Positions 6,413 to 13,515 of a DNA stretch of 14,968 nt are shown here, in pieces. Made by a program: the position numbers and the translations under genes. Position 1 is the stretch's first letter, and each line of letters starts with the position of its first letter. Under the pieces are notes generated by a model. It ran no database searches. It was given only the letters and a program-made list of their open reading frames with translations, and was not told the origin of the DNA. The stretch lies in contig JAYWAM010000173.1 of assembly GCA_043782425.1 (NCBI GenBank), positions 1 to 14,968 of the forward strand, in the 5' to 3' direction. The DNA comes from JAYWAM01 sp043782425. Its GTDB lineage: Bacteria; Pseudomonadota; Gammaproteobacteria; Burkholderiales; Usitatibacteraceae.

Positions 6413-6991
6413 ATGGCTAAAGCGAAACCTGGTGAACGCCGCACGCAAATTCTGCACACTTTGGCGGAAATGCTGGAAAACCCGCGCGGCGAAAAAATCA
6501 CTACCGCCCTGCTTGCCAAACAACTCGATGTTTCGGAAGCGGCGCTGTATCGCCACTTCGCCAGCAAGGCGCAAATGTTCGAAGGTCTGATTGAATTTAT
6601 CGAGCAAAGCGTTTTTTCGCTGGTGAACAAGATCCACACCGAGGAAAGCGACGGGCTGAAGCAAATCGAGGCGATAGTCGCCATGCTGCTGACCTTCGCG
6701 CAAAAAAATCCCGGCATGACGCGCGTGCTGATCGGCGACGCGCTGGTGAACGAAGATGATCGTCTACAAGCACGCATCAACCAATTGCACGACCGCCTCG
6801 AAGCCTCGTTGCGCCAGAGTGCGCGCCTTGCGGTGAGCAACAACCTGCTGCCCGCCGATTGGGATGTCAATGCCTATGCCAACTGTCTGATTGCCTTTGT
6901 GACCGGTCGCTGGCACCAGTTCGCCAAGAGCGGTTTCAAACGCCTGCCGCTCGAGTCCTGGGCGGCGCAGTGGCCGGTTTTTTCGGCTTAG
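6413..6991 (+). CDS. slmA: SlmA, nucleoid occlusion factor (TetR family)
   Basis: SlmA is a TetR-fold DNA-binding protein that, when bound to its chromosomal sites, blocks FtsZ assembly over the nucleoid. The 192-residue protein matches the family in length. After a Lys/Ala start, GERRTQILHTLAEMLENPRG leads into the helix-turn-helix TALLAKQLDVSEAALYRHFA. The ligand/FtsZ domain has KNPGMTRVLIGDALVNEDDR, and the end WDVNAYANCLIAFVTGRWHQF is typical of SlmA rather than other TetR proteins. The ATG at 6413 gives MAKAKPGERR; the open frame extends far upstream, but that part is antisense to yebC. A weak GAAGAAA precedes it. It is divergent from yebC and followed by a 90-base gap to hicB. Confidence 0.92.
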   Translation: MAKAKPGERRTQILHTLAEMLENPRGEKITTALLAKQLDVSEAALYRHFASKAQMFEGLIEFIEQSVFSLVNKIHTEESDGLKQIEAIVAMLLTFAQKNPGMTRVLIGDALVNEDDRLQARINQLHDRLEASLRQSARLAVSNNLLPADWDVNAYANCLIAFVTGRWHQFAKSGFKRLPLESWAAQWPVFSA

Positions 6992-7009
6992 GCGCGTGAC
7001 GCTTGGGGC

Positions 7010-7019
7010 AAGGTACCTT
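7010..7019. promoter_or_regulatory. 10-bp palindrome upstream of hicBA
   Basis: AAGGTACCTT is a perfect palindrome about 63 bases before the hicB start, in the 90-base gap after slmA. Toxin-antitoxin operons are usually autoregulated through such sites. The HicB here is short and has no obvious DNA-binding domain, so if this is an operator the protein that reads it is uncertain. No clear -35/-10 pair was found nearby, although AT-rich DNA (TATATT, TATGAT) follows. Confidence 0.25.
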
Positions 7020-7081
7020 TAAAATCCTGCCTATATTTATGACATTATGATTGCATCTTTACAACTCATAAAGAGGCCAAA

Positions 7082-7294
7082 ATGAAATACCGAGTGATAC
7101 TTGAACAAGACGAAGACGGTATATTTGTCGCGCAGGTCCCGGCCTTGCCGGGTTGTATCTCCCAAGGAGAAACAAGGGCGATAGCTCTGAAGAATATTCA
7201 AGAAGCCATAGAGGCTTATTTGGAGAGCTTGAAAACGCATGATGAACCTGTCCCCCCATCAATTAACGAGGAGGTGGTCGAGGTAGCGGTGTGA
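7082..7294 (+). CDS. hicB: HicB antitoxin (short form)
   Basis: HicB neutralises the HicA mRNA-interfering toxin. The 70-residue protein has the compact HicB fold signature: MKYRVILEQDEDGIFVAQVP, ALPGCISQGETRAIALKNIQ, then EAIEAYLESLKTHDEPVPP. It stops soon after that, so the C-terminal helix-turn-helix or ribbon-helix-helix domain found in longer HicB proteins is absent. A good ribosome site (AAAGAGG) lies just upstream of the ATG. The gene precedes hicA, the reverse of the E. coli hicAB order but common for this short type. Its stop overlaps the hicA GTG start as GTGA. Confidence 0.94.
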   Translation: MKYRVILEQDEDGIFVAQVPALPGCISQGETRAIALKNIQEAIEAYLESLKTHDEPVPPSINEEVVEVAV

Positions 7295-7518
7295 GCGTTC
7301 TTCCCGGTGTTTCTGGTCGACAGGTTGTAGCAGCGTTGGCAAAACTTGGCTACGAAAAAGATCGGCAGAAAGGTAGTCATATGGTGCTCCGGCAGACAGT
7401 AGCTCCCCATCGGCGGCTTTCGATTCCGGATCACAAGGAAATAGCGAAAGGGACACTTCGCGCCATCATCAAACAGGCCGGGCTGACGGTTGAAGAATTC
7501 AAAGCGTTATTCGCGTGA
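7291..7518 (+). CDS. hicA: HicA toxin, mRNA interferase
   Basis: HicA is a small double-stranded-RNA-binding-fold toxin that cleaves mRNA or blocks translation. The 75-residue protein has VSGRQVVAALAKLGYEKDRQ, then KGSHMVLRQ with the catalytic His30, then RRLSIPDHKEIAKGTLRAII and QAGLTVEEFKALF. It appears intact. The GTG at 7291 is the only start that preserves the N-terminal helix. GAGGAGG/GAGG elements lie at the end of hicB, and the start overlaps the hicB stop. Its own stop overlaps the rimJ start in the same GTGA way, so toxin and acetyltransferase may be translated in a coupled manner. Confidence 0.95.
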   Translation: MSVLPGVSGRQVVAALAKLGYEKDRQKGSHMVLRQTVAPHRRLSIPDHKEIAKGTLRAIIKQAGLTVEEFKALFA

Positions 7519-8123
7519 CATTGGCCTATCTTCAACTGCAAACTGAGCGCCTGGTGCTGGCGCAATTGCGCTCTGGCATGGAACAGACCTTGCGCGCTTT
7601 TCTCTACGACAACCGCGCGCACTTTGCGCCCTGGGAGCCGCCGTTGCCGCAAAATGCCTTCGAGCCGGATCACCTACGCGCCCTGATCGTACGCACCGAG
7701 CATGAATTTGCCAAAGGTGCTGCGCTGCGCTTGATGTTGTTCCCGCATGACGACCCGGCGCGCATCATCGGCAGCGTTAGTTTCTCGCAGATTTCACGCG
7801 GCGCCTTTCAGGCTGCTTTTCTCGGCTACAAGATTGCCCGTGACCACGAGGGCAAAGGGCTGATGCGCGAAGCCCTACGAGCTGCAATTGGCTACTTGTT
7901 CAATGATCGACGCCTGCACCGTATTCACGCCAATTACATTCCCGAAAACGTGCGTAGCGGGAAATTGTTAGCGCACCTGGGCTTCACCATAGAGGGCTAC
8001 GCGAAGGACTATCTTTTCATCAACGGGGCGTGGCGCGATCATATGCTGACTTCGCTCACCAATGCGCAATTCGACGTGGCGTGGTTGATGTCTGATGTGG
8101 CTCCAAAGTTAGATGTCACCTAA
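7515..8123 (+). CDS. rimJ: RimJ, ribosomal protein S5 alanine N-acetyltransferase (GNAT)
   Basis: RimJ acetylates the N-terminal alanine of ribosomal protein S5 using acetyl-CoA and also helps 30S maturation in E. coli. The 202-residue protein begins with LQTERLVLAQLR. The GNAT motif A is FLGYKIARDHEGKGLMREAL (acetyl-CoA pyrophosphate loop). The RimJ-specific stretch follows: RIHANYIPENVRSGKLLAHL, GFTIEGYAKDYLFINGAWRD, then HMLTSLT. This matches RimJ better than RimL or RimI. The start is a GTG at 7515 overlapping the hicA stop; a TTG two codons later is an alternative. It is the third gene of an overlapping hicB-hicA-rimJ unit, which ends in a terminator. Confidence 0.92.
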   Translation: MTLAYLQLQTERLVLAQLRSGMEQTLRAFLYDNRAHFAPWEPPLPQNAFEPDHLRALIVRTEHEFAKGAALRLMLFPHDDPARIIGSVSFSQISRGAFQAAFLGYKIARDHEGKGLMREALRAAIGYLFNDRRLHRIHANYIPENVRSGKLLAHLGFTIEGYAKDYLFINGAWRDHMLTSLTNAQFDVAWLMSDVAPKLDVT

Positions 8124-8162
8124 CTGCGCGACTTATGCGCGCCATTGAGGGCGCGCAGCAAG

Positions 8163-8189
8163 AAAAAAACCGCCCGCAGGCGGCTTTTT
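8163..8189. terminator. Bidirectional rho-independent terminator between rimJ and the fccB relic
   Basis: The stem CCGCC (8170-8174) and GGCGG (8179-8183) with loop CGCA is flanked by seven A on the left and five T on the right, so it can terminate from either strand between the convergent genes. A second perfect 8-bp hairpin, TGCGCGCC/GGCGCGCA (8136-8157), stands just before it without its own T run. Confidence 0.85.
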
Positions 8190-8210
8190 CGTGCGAGGTG
8201 AAAAGTGTCG

Positions 8211-9038
8211 CTAGCCCAACGTGTCTGCCCAGATATTGCGCGCCCAGTTGAGGCCATAGGCGGCTTCGAGTTCGTTCATGGCCGACGATACACCGCCGGC
8301 GCCTAGAACCGTCTTCATCGTCTTGTCCTTTGCGTCGTACTTGTGCACCGACGCAACGTGCACTGCCTGGGTGTCCGATACGAAGCTGTAGCAGGTGTTG
8401 GTGAGTGTAGGGGATGGATTGGGGGCTTCGTTGTTGAGTAGCGCCACGACGGCTGCGGCGCACGCCTTGCCGTGCGCATTGGCCATATGGCCCGACTTGG
8501 GCATGGCCGGTGCAATCTGTAGCGCATCACCGAGCAGGTGAACGCCCTTGGTCACCTTTGACTCATAGGTGAGCCAATCGACTTCGCACCAGCGCTCGTT
8601 GGCGGTGATGAAAGCTGTGGCGATATTGCCCGCCTTCATCGGCGGCAGCACATTGAGCACGTTGGCCTTGATGTCGTCGATTTCAAGCTTGAGCGTATTA
8701 CCCTTCACATCGACATCGATGACCTTGTTGTTGGGCCGGTATTCTGGTAACGCCTCACACATAAAATCGATGCCGGGCGCCACTATAACGCGATCAAACG
8801 CAAGCACGTCGCCCTTGGCGAGCCGCACCTGACGCTTGTCCACATCGATAGCGCTTGCTGTGTCGCGCACCAGCTTGATGCCGTGATTGCGCGCGAGCGC
8901 ATCATACGGCGTGGTGATGTCGGCCATAGTCTTAAATCCCCCCAGCAAACGTTGCGGGCAAATGCAGCCCAGTAGCCGCAAAAACATTATGGTGCATGGT
9001 ACGACAAGCACCGGGAGAAAAAAACCGGATAAGTGCAA
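8211..9038 (-). pseudogene. Degenerate flavocytochrome c/sulfide dehydrogenase flavoprotein subunit (FccB/SoxF-like)
   Basis: Intact FccB proteins are periplasmic FAD enzymes of about 400-430 residues that oxidise sulfide and pass electrons to a cytochrome c. This frame has 275 residues and matches the family in separate blocks. The first is GGFKTMADITTPYDALA through DRVIVAPGIDF. The second is ANVLNVLPPMKAG, ERWCEVDWLTYES and VHLLGDALQIAPAMPKSG. The last is LTNTCYSFV to the terminal NIWADTLG. Missing are the signal peptide, the N-terminal GxGxxG FAD fold and, between EALPEYR and PNNKVIDVDV, roughly 110 residues of the central domain that in intact enzymes include a redox Cys region. Residues before about 25 (VLVVPCTIMFLRLL) do not look homologous. 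The losses are in frame, so a shortened protein could still be made, but FAD binding is unlikely. Homology could begin near 8970. I judge it a relic, lying convergent to rimJ and downstream of clpA. Confidence 0.75.
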
Positions 9039-9039
9039 T

Positions 9040-9069
9040 AAAAAAAGCCTGATCGTTTGACGACCAGGC
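9040..9069 (-). terminator. Rho-independent terminator of clpA
   Basis: On the minus strand, GCCTGGTCGT (9069-9060) pairs with ACGATCAGGC (9056-9047) around a three-base loop, with one G-T wobble, and is followed by seven T (9046-9040). It lies 20 bases beyond the clpA stop and should end the clpA message before the FccB relic. Confidence 0.88.
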
Positions 9070-9089
9070 CTTCGGGGGAAGCATCTGCG

Positions 9090-11357
9090 TCAGGTTTCTT
9101 GCGTGACGGGTTCCTTGTTTTCGCTCACGGCAAGCTTCACTTTGCCATCTGCATCGATGTCTATCGTAACCTTTCCGCCAGTGGCGAGGCGTCCGAACAG
9201 GAGTTCGTCTGCCAGGGCGCGACGAATGGTGTCCTGAATCAGGCGCGCCATGGGGCGTGCGCCCATCTGTGGATCAAAGCCATGTTTCGCCAGATATTTT
9301 TTAAGCTCATCGGTGAACTGCACCTCGACCTTTTTCTCATGCAACTGCGCTTCAAGTTGCATGAGGAATTTATCCACCACGCGGATAATGACCTCTTCGT
9401 TCAGCGGGGCGAATGAAATGGTCGCGTCGAGGCGATTTCTGAACTCGGGCGTGAACATGCGCTTGATCTCAGCCATTTCATCACCGGTTTTCTTGTCGAG
9501 CGTAAAACCGATACCGGTCTTGGACAGCTCGGCAGCGCCGGCGTTGGTGGTCATGATAATCGCCACATTGCGGAAATCGGCTTTGCGACCGTTGTTGTCC
9601 GTTAAGGTGCCGTGGTCCATCACCTGCAACAGCACGTTGTAGATATCGGGATGCGCTTTCTCGATTTCATCGAGCAGCAACACTGAATACGGATGCTTGG
9701 TGATTGCCTCGGTAAGCAGTCCGCCCTGATCGAATCCGACGTATCCTGGCGGTGCGCCGATGAGACGCGACACCGCGTGACGTTCCATGTACTCAGACAT
9801 GTCAAAACGGATCAACTCGACACCCAGAACGAATGCCAACTGGCGCGCTACTTCCGTCTTGCCGACGCCCGTTGGGCCACTGAACAGGAACGAGCCGATG
9901 GGCTTAGTGGTGCTGCCCAGGCCGCTACGCGCCATTTTGATGGCCGCGGAGAGCGCGTCTATGGCTTTGTCCTGACCGAACACCACGGACTTGAGATCGC
10001 GGTCAAGTGTCTTGAGCGCGCTGCGGTCATCGCTGGACACGTTGCGCGCTGGTATGCGCGCGATTTTGGCGATGATTTCCTCGATCTCGTTCTTGCCGAT
10101 AGTTTTTTTCTGCTTCGATTTGGGAGCGATGCGTTGCGCAGCGCCAGCTTCGTCAATCACGTCAATGGCCTTGTCGGGCAGGTGGCGATCGTTGATATAT
10201 CTGGCCGATAATTCTGCGGCGGTAGTGATCGCGCCGGCGGTGTATTTGACGTTGTGATGGGTCTCGAAGCGTGACTTGAGGCCGCGCAGAATTTCAATGG
10301 TTTCCTGCACCGAAGGCTCGTTGACATCAATTTTCTGGAAGCGCCGCGACAATGCGTGATCTTTCTCGAAAATGCCGCGGTATTCGTTATAGGTGGTCGC
10401 GCCGATGCACTTCAGTTGCCCCGATGACAGCGCGGGCTTGAGCAGATTAGATGCATCGAGAGTGCCGCCGGAAGCCGAGCCGGCGCCGATAAGCGTGTGA
10501 ATCTCATCGATGAACAGGATGGCATTGGGATTTTCCAGCAACTGTTTCAGCACTGCCTTGAGACGTTGCTCGAAATCGCCGCGGTATTTTGTACCGGCCA
10601 GCAATGCGCCCATATCCAGCGCATAGACCTGCGCCTTGGCGAGCACTTCGGGAATCTGGCCATCGACCACGCGCTTGGCAAGACCTTCGGCAATCGCCGT
10701 CTTGCCGACGCCGGCTTCGCCCACCAGCAGCGGGTTGTTTTTGCGCCGTCGGCACAGAATCTGAATGACGCGTTCCAGTTCGGCTGCGCGCCCGATCAGC
10801 GGATCGATCTTGCCTTCGCTGGCGTGCTGGTTGAGATTAAGAGTGAAACTTTCGAGCGCCCCGCCGCTGGCTTCGCTTTCCGCGCCTTCAGCGTCGGGTT
10901 CTTCCTTGTTAGGTCCGGCTGGCGTGGTTTTGGAAATGCCGTGCGAAATGAAATTCACCACATCGAGGCGCGAAATACCCTGCTGGTGCAGAAAATATAC
11001 CGCATGAGAATCTTTCTCGCCATAGATTGCAACCAGCACATTGGCGCCAGTCACTTCCCTCTTGCCGGAAGACTGCACATGCAAGATGGCGCGCTGGATC
11101 ACGCGCTGGAAGCCCAAGGTCGGCTGCGTATCGACATCGCCCGCGCCGTTTACTGTCGGGGTGTGCTGGATGATGAATTCACCCAGCGCCTTGCGCAGCT
11201 CGTCGCCCTTGGCCGCGCAGGCTTTGAGCACTTCCGCTGCCGACGGGTTGTCGAGCAGCGCAAGCAGCAGATGCTCCACGGTAATGAACTCGTGACGTTT
11301 CTGGCGCGCATCGACAAACGCCATGTGCAAGCTGACTTCCAACTCCTGGGCGATCAT
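9090..11357 (-). CDS. clpA: ClpA, ATP-dependent Clp protease unfoldase subunit
   Basis: ClpA is the hexameric AAA+ unfoldase that feeds proteins, including ClpS-delivered N-degron substrates, into ClpP. The 755-residue protein has the usual layout. The Clp N-domain is at about 1-145 (MIAQELEVSLHMAFVDARQK). The first AAA+ module has Walker A GEAGVGKTA (213-221) and Walker B LFIDE (281-285). The second has GPTGVGKTE (494-502) and VLLLDEIEKAH (559-569). The ClpP-docking IGF loop is at 616-618 (KTGIGFTL). The linker after the N-domain is acidic (EEPDAEGAESEASGG). AAGGATATTTT precedes the ATG at 11357. It lies downstream of clpS with a 122-base gap in which I see no gene, and ends in a terminator. 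ClpP is not encoded in the window. Confidence 0.98.
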   Translation of the reverse strand: MIAQELEVSLHMAFVDARQKRHEFITVEHLLLALLDNPSAAEVLKACAAKGDELRKALGEFIIQHTPTVNGAGDVDTQPTLGFQRVIQRAILHVQSSGKREVTGANVLVAIYGEKDSHAVYFLHQQGISRLDVVNFISHGISKTTPAGPNKEEPDAEGAESEASGGALESFTLNLNQHASEGKIDPLIGRAAELERVIQILCRRRKNNPLLVGEAGVGKTAIAEGLAKRVVDGQIPEVLAKAQVYALDMGALLAGTKYRGDFEQRLKAVLKQLLENPNAILFIDEIHTLIGAGSASGGTLDASNLLKPALSSGQLKCIGATTYNEYRGIFEKDHALSRRFQKIDVNEPSVQETIEILRGLKSRFETHHNVKYTAGAITTAAELSARYINDRHLPDKAIDVIDEAGAAQRIAPKSKQKKTIGKNEIEEIIAKIARIPARNVSSDDRSALKTLDRDLKSVVFGQDKAIDALSAAIKMARSGLGSTTKPIGSFLFSGPTGVGKTEVARQLAFVLGVELIRFDMSEYMERHAVSRLIGAPPGYVGFDQGGLLTEAITKHPYSVLLLDEIEKAHPDIYNVLLQVMDHGTLTDNNGRKADFRNVAIIMTTNAGAAELSKTGIGFTLDKKTGDEMAEIKRMFTPEFRNRLDATISFAPLNEEVIIRVVDKFLMQLEAQLHEKKVEVQFTDELKKYLAKHGFDPQMGARPMARLIQDTIRRALADELLFGRLATGGKVTIDIDADGKVKLAVSENKEPVTQET

Positions 11358-11479
11358 AAAATATCCTTACTTGTCTACCTACAAAATACTTAACTCTAGT
11401 CTGGCCCTAAGCGTACCCTTGAAACTATGAAGCAAAGCACACAATACCGTATTCCTGAAACTTTTGTGCTGTCACGTTA

Positions 11480-11788
11480 TCAGATTTCTTCCATTCCACA
11501 CATTAACGGATGCAGATACTTGCGCGCATACGAGGTGACCTGGTCGACCTTGGCGCTCGCCACGTCCTTGGGAAAAATTCCGCATACGCCGCGTCCCTCC
11601 GTATGAACTTTGAGCATGATTTGATTAGCCCGTTCACGTGGTAGTGCGAAAAACTTAAGCAATACTTCGACCACAAACTCCATTGGTGTGTAGTCGTCGT
11701 TGTACATGACCACCTGATACATCGGCGGGGGCTTGACCTGGCTGGCCCGCGGTTTTAGTTGTGTGCCGTCCTGATGTTTGGTTGCCAT
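11480..11788 (-). CDS. clpS: ClpS, ClpA adaptor for N-end rule substrates
   Basis: ClpS binds the N-domain of ClpA and delivers proteins with destabilising N-terminal residues. The chosen protein has 102 residues: a flexible N-terminal arm (about 1-22, KHQDGTQLKPRASQVK), then MYQVVMYNDDYTPMEFVVEV with the N-degron-binding Asn30/Asp31, and KVHTEGRGVCGIFPKDVA with His62. The ATG at 11786-11788 gives MATKHQDG, close to family starts. The open frame runs 30 codons further upstream, but that stretch is not ClpS-like. clpS precedes clpA and is divergent from the cold-shock gene, the same arrangement as clpSA/cspD in E. coli. Confidence 0.96.
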   Translation of the reverse strand: MATKHQDGTQLKPRASQVKPPPMYQVVMYNDDYTPMEFVVEVLLKFFALPRERANQIMLKVHTEGRGVCGIFPKDVASAKVDQVTSYARKYLHPLMCGMEEI

Positions 11789-11895
11789 CGTTGCTACCGT
11801 CAATTTCCCTTGGCTAATTATATGGACAATCCTGAGCCATTTTTCAAGGGCTAACTCGCAATTGTGGTAATTCTGCAAATCGCGGGAGCAAGGTA

Positions 11896-12034
11896 TTGAC
11901 TCTGCACGGAATGTCGGGTAAAAACCGCTTTGGAGTTTGGCTTCAAGTTGTCTGCATTGCCGCTTTGCCGTGCTTGCGGGTCTTGATTCTCAAACGATTT
12001 CCGGGGCTCCATCCCGTTTAACTTTTTGAGGAAG
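11896..12034 (+). promoter_or_regulatory. Promoter candidate, leader and ribosome site of the cold-shock gene
   Basis: A TTGACT at 11896-11901, a 17-base spacer and TAAAAA at 11919-11924 form a plausible sigma-70 promoter on the plus strand. Transcription from it would give an untranslated leader of about 110 bases, typical in length for cold-inducible csp genes. The leader ends in a GAGGAAG ribosome site (12028-12034) eight bases from the ATG. The leader's structure was not computed. The rest of the 253-base clpS-csp gap shows no gene. Confidence 0.5.
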
Positions 12035-12041
12035 CGCTTGC

Positions 12042-12245
12042 ATGGCAACTGGAACTGTAAAGTGGTTTAACGACGCAAAGGGTTTTGGTTTTATCACTCC
12101 CGATGATGGTAGCGAGGATCTTTTCGCGCATTTCTCGGCAATTGTGATGAACGGTTTCAAGACCCTTAAAGAAGGACAAAAAGTCAGTTTTGACGTAACG
12201 CAAGGCCCGAAAGGCAAACAAGCCTCAAATATCAATAACGCCTGA
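12042..12245 (+). CDS. CspA-family cold-shock protein
   Basis: A 67-residue single cold-shock domain, an OB-fold RNA/single-stranded-DNA-binding protein that melts mRNA structure. It begins MATGTVKWFNDAKGFGFITP, with RNP1 (KGFGFI) and RNP2 (LFAHFS), and ends VSFDVTQGPKGKQASNINNA, the standard CspA-family close. The sequence resembles betaproteobacterial CspA/CspE more than E. coli CspD, although its place divergent from clpS matches cspD, so no symbol is assigned. A strong ribosome site and a terminator bracket it, so it is monocistronic. Confidence 0.97.
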   Translation: MATGTVKWFNDAKGFGFITPDDGSEDLFAHFSAIVMNGFKTLKEGQKVSFDVTQGPKGKQASNINNA

Positions 12246-12261
12246 ACGTTTGGCGCCTAAC

Positions 12262-12296
12262 AAACCCCTGCCGCTTCCAGCCGCAGGGGTTTTTTT
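12262..12296 (+). terminator. Rho-independent terminator of the cold-shock gene
   Basis: AAACCCCTGC (12262-12271) pairs perfectly with GCAGGGGTTT (12283-12292) around an 11-base loop, and the T run extends to 12296. It starts 17 bases after the csp stop. Confidence 0.93.
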
Positions 12297-12378
12297 CTGT
12301 CTCACCTTGGCTACGAAATTCAGCCCTGATGGGGCAAGCGCAGGCGAAGGATTTCATTCCGGCCAATGGCGCGAACAC

Positions 12379-13515
12379 TCAAGTGATGAGGCGTAAATTG
12401 AAAGCGCGCTCTGCAAACCACAGCGCAGCTATAGCCACGATCAGCCAGGAGCCGGCACGTAGCACAACGGTGCGATAAAACCATGTGGCGCGCAATGTAA
12501 AGGCCAGCGGCAAGATAATGGCTACGATAGCAGCCTGGCCAATTTCCACGCCGACGTTAAAACCTAGCAATGCCGAAAGAAGCGCCCACTTTGGCAACCC
12601 TAAATCGACCAGTACACTGGCGAAACCGAAACCGTGGATCAGTCCAAATGCGAAGGCCACAACCCAGCGTCGCCCTTGCACCAGCGGATACAGATTGTTA
12701 AGCGCAGCAAGCACCACCGACACGGCGATGAGGGACTCCACCAGTCGGCTCGGTAGGCTGACAACCTCCAGCGCAGCCAGGGTCAGGGTAATGGAATGCG
12801 CCAGCGTAAAGGCAGTGACGATTTTCAGCACTTCCAGAAATGCACCGCCAAAGCGCGCGGCAGGCTGCCAGGTTTTGTGCGACAAAACCAGAACCGCAGG
12901 TAGCAAAAGGGAGACAAGAAACAGGACATGATCGAAGCCGATCCAGATATGCCAGATGCCCTCTTTCGTATAGGCAAAAAATTGCTTTAAAGAGCCGCCT
13001 TTATCTCCCAGATCAAAGCGCTTGCTGGTGACTTCAGGACTAAAAATAGTGGTTTGCGTTTGTTCGCCATTCTGTAGCCTTAGCAATCCACGATGCTGGG
13101 GATCGATATCAAAAAAAAGCTGGTAGGACAGTTCCAGCGAGCGCGGCCTGGCTGCACACGCCGCATCAAAACGCACTACCGCATAGGCGCCATCGCTGTG
13201 CTCATCCACCAGTTGCCCGGTGACTATTAGCGGACAAACCGCACCCTCTGCATTGAAACTAAGATGCGCCATCGCGTAGGCGGCAATGTCCTGCTGCCTG
13301 GCCTTGACTTCTCCCCAGGTGATTTCGCCGTTGTCATTTGCATCCAGGCCTATGGCGTAGTCGAGATCACGCAGCGCAATGTCCCACTGGCCTTTCACTC
13401 CCGCCTCTGTGAGGGTGACACTGAGATAACTATCGCTGGCCTTATGCGCCAGTGCTGACGCTGTGGTCAGCGCCATGCACATGAGCAGCGCAAGGCGCTT
13501 TAGGAAATTAACCAC
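12379..13515 (-). CDS. HupE/UreJ-family membrane protein with exported EF-hand-like domain
   Basis: A 378-residue protein with a signal peptide (FLKRLALLMCMALTTASALA, about 4-23) and an exported domain at about 24-180. Some six membrane segments follow at about 187-375. The exported part contains DANDNGEITWGE (58-69), a good match to a 12-residue EF-hand loop. The membrane part has WHIWIGFDHVLFLVSLL (His189, His196), AFTLAHSITL (His240) and FGLIHGFGFASVL (His294), as in the HupE/UreJ_2 family. HupE and UreJ relatives are tied to nickel or cobalt uptake, but the substrate here is not known. The GTG start at 13515 lies inside the end of the TPR gene (8-base overlap, GTGGTTAA), so the two are probably co-translated. 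No terminator was recognised downstream. Confidence 0.85.
   Translation of the reverse strand: MVNFLKRLALLMCMALTTASALAHKASDSYLSVTLTEAGVKGQWDIALRDLDYAIGLDANDNGEITWGEVKARQQDIAAYAMAHLSFNAEGAVCPLIVTGQLVDEHSDGAYAVVRFDAACAARPRSLELSYQLFFDIDPQHRGLLRLQNGEQTQTTIFSPEVTSKRFDLGDKGGSLKQFFAYTKEGIWHIWIGFDHVLFLVSLLLPAVLVLSHKTWQPAARFGGAFLEVLKIVTAFTLAHSITLTLAALEVVSLPSRLVESLIAVSVVLAALNNLYPLVQGRRWVVAFAFGLIHGFGFASVLVDLGLPKWALLSALLGFNVGVEIGQAAIVAIILPLAFTLRATWFYRTVVLRAGSWLIVAIAALWFAERAFNLRLIT

Noticed and set aside
6385..6870. 161-codon minus-strand frame inside slmA
   Set aside because: It is antisense to a gene with clear TetR/SlmA motifs; no family features were seen.
8136..8157. Perfect 8-bp GC-rich hairpin after rimJ as a separate terminator
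   Set aside because: No T run follows on either strand; the adjacent hairpin at 8163-8189 is the better terminator.
10497..11393. 298-codon plus-strand open frame
   Set aside because: It lies wholly antisense to clpA, which has complete domain motifs; the frame shows no recognisable domain.
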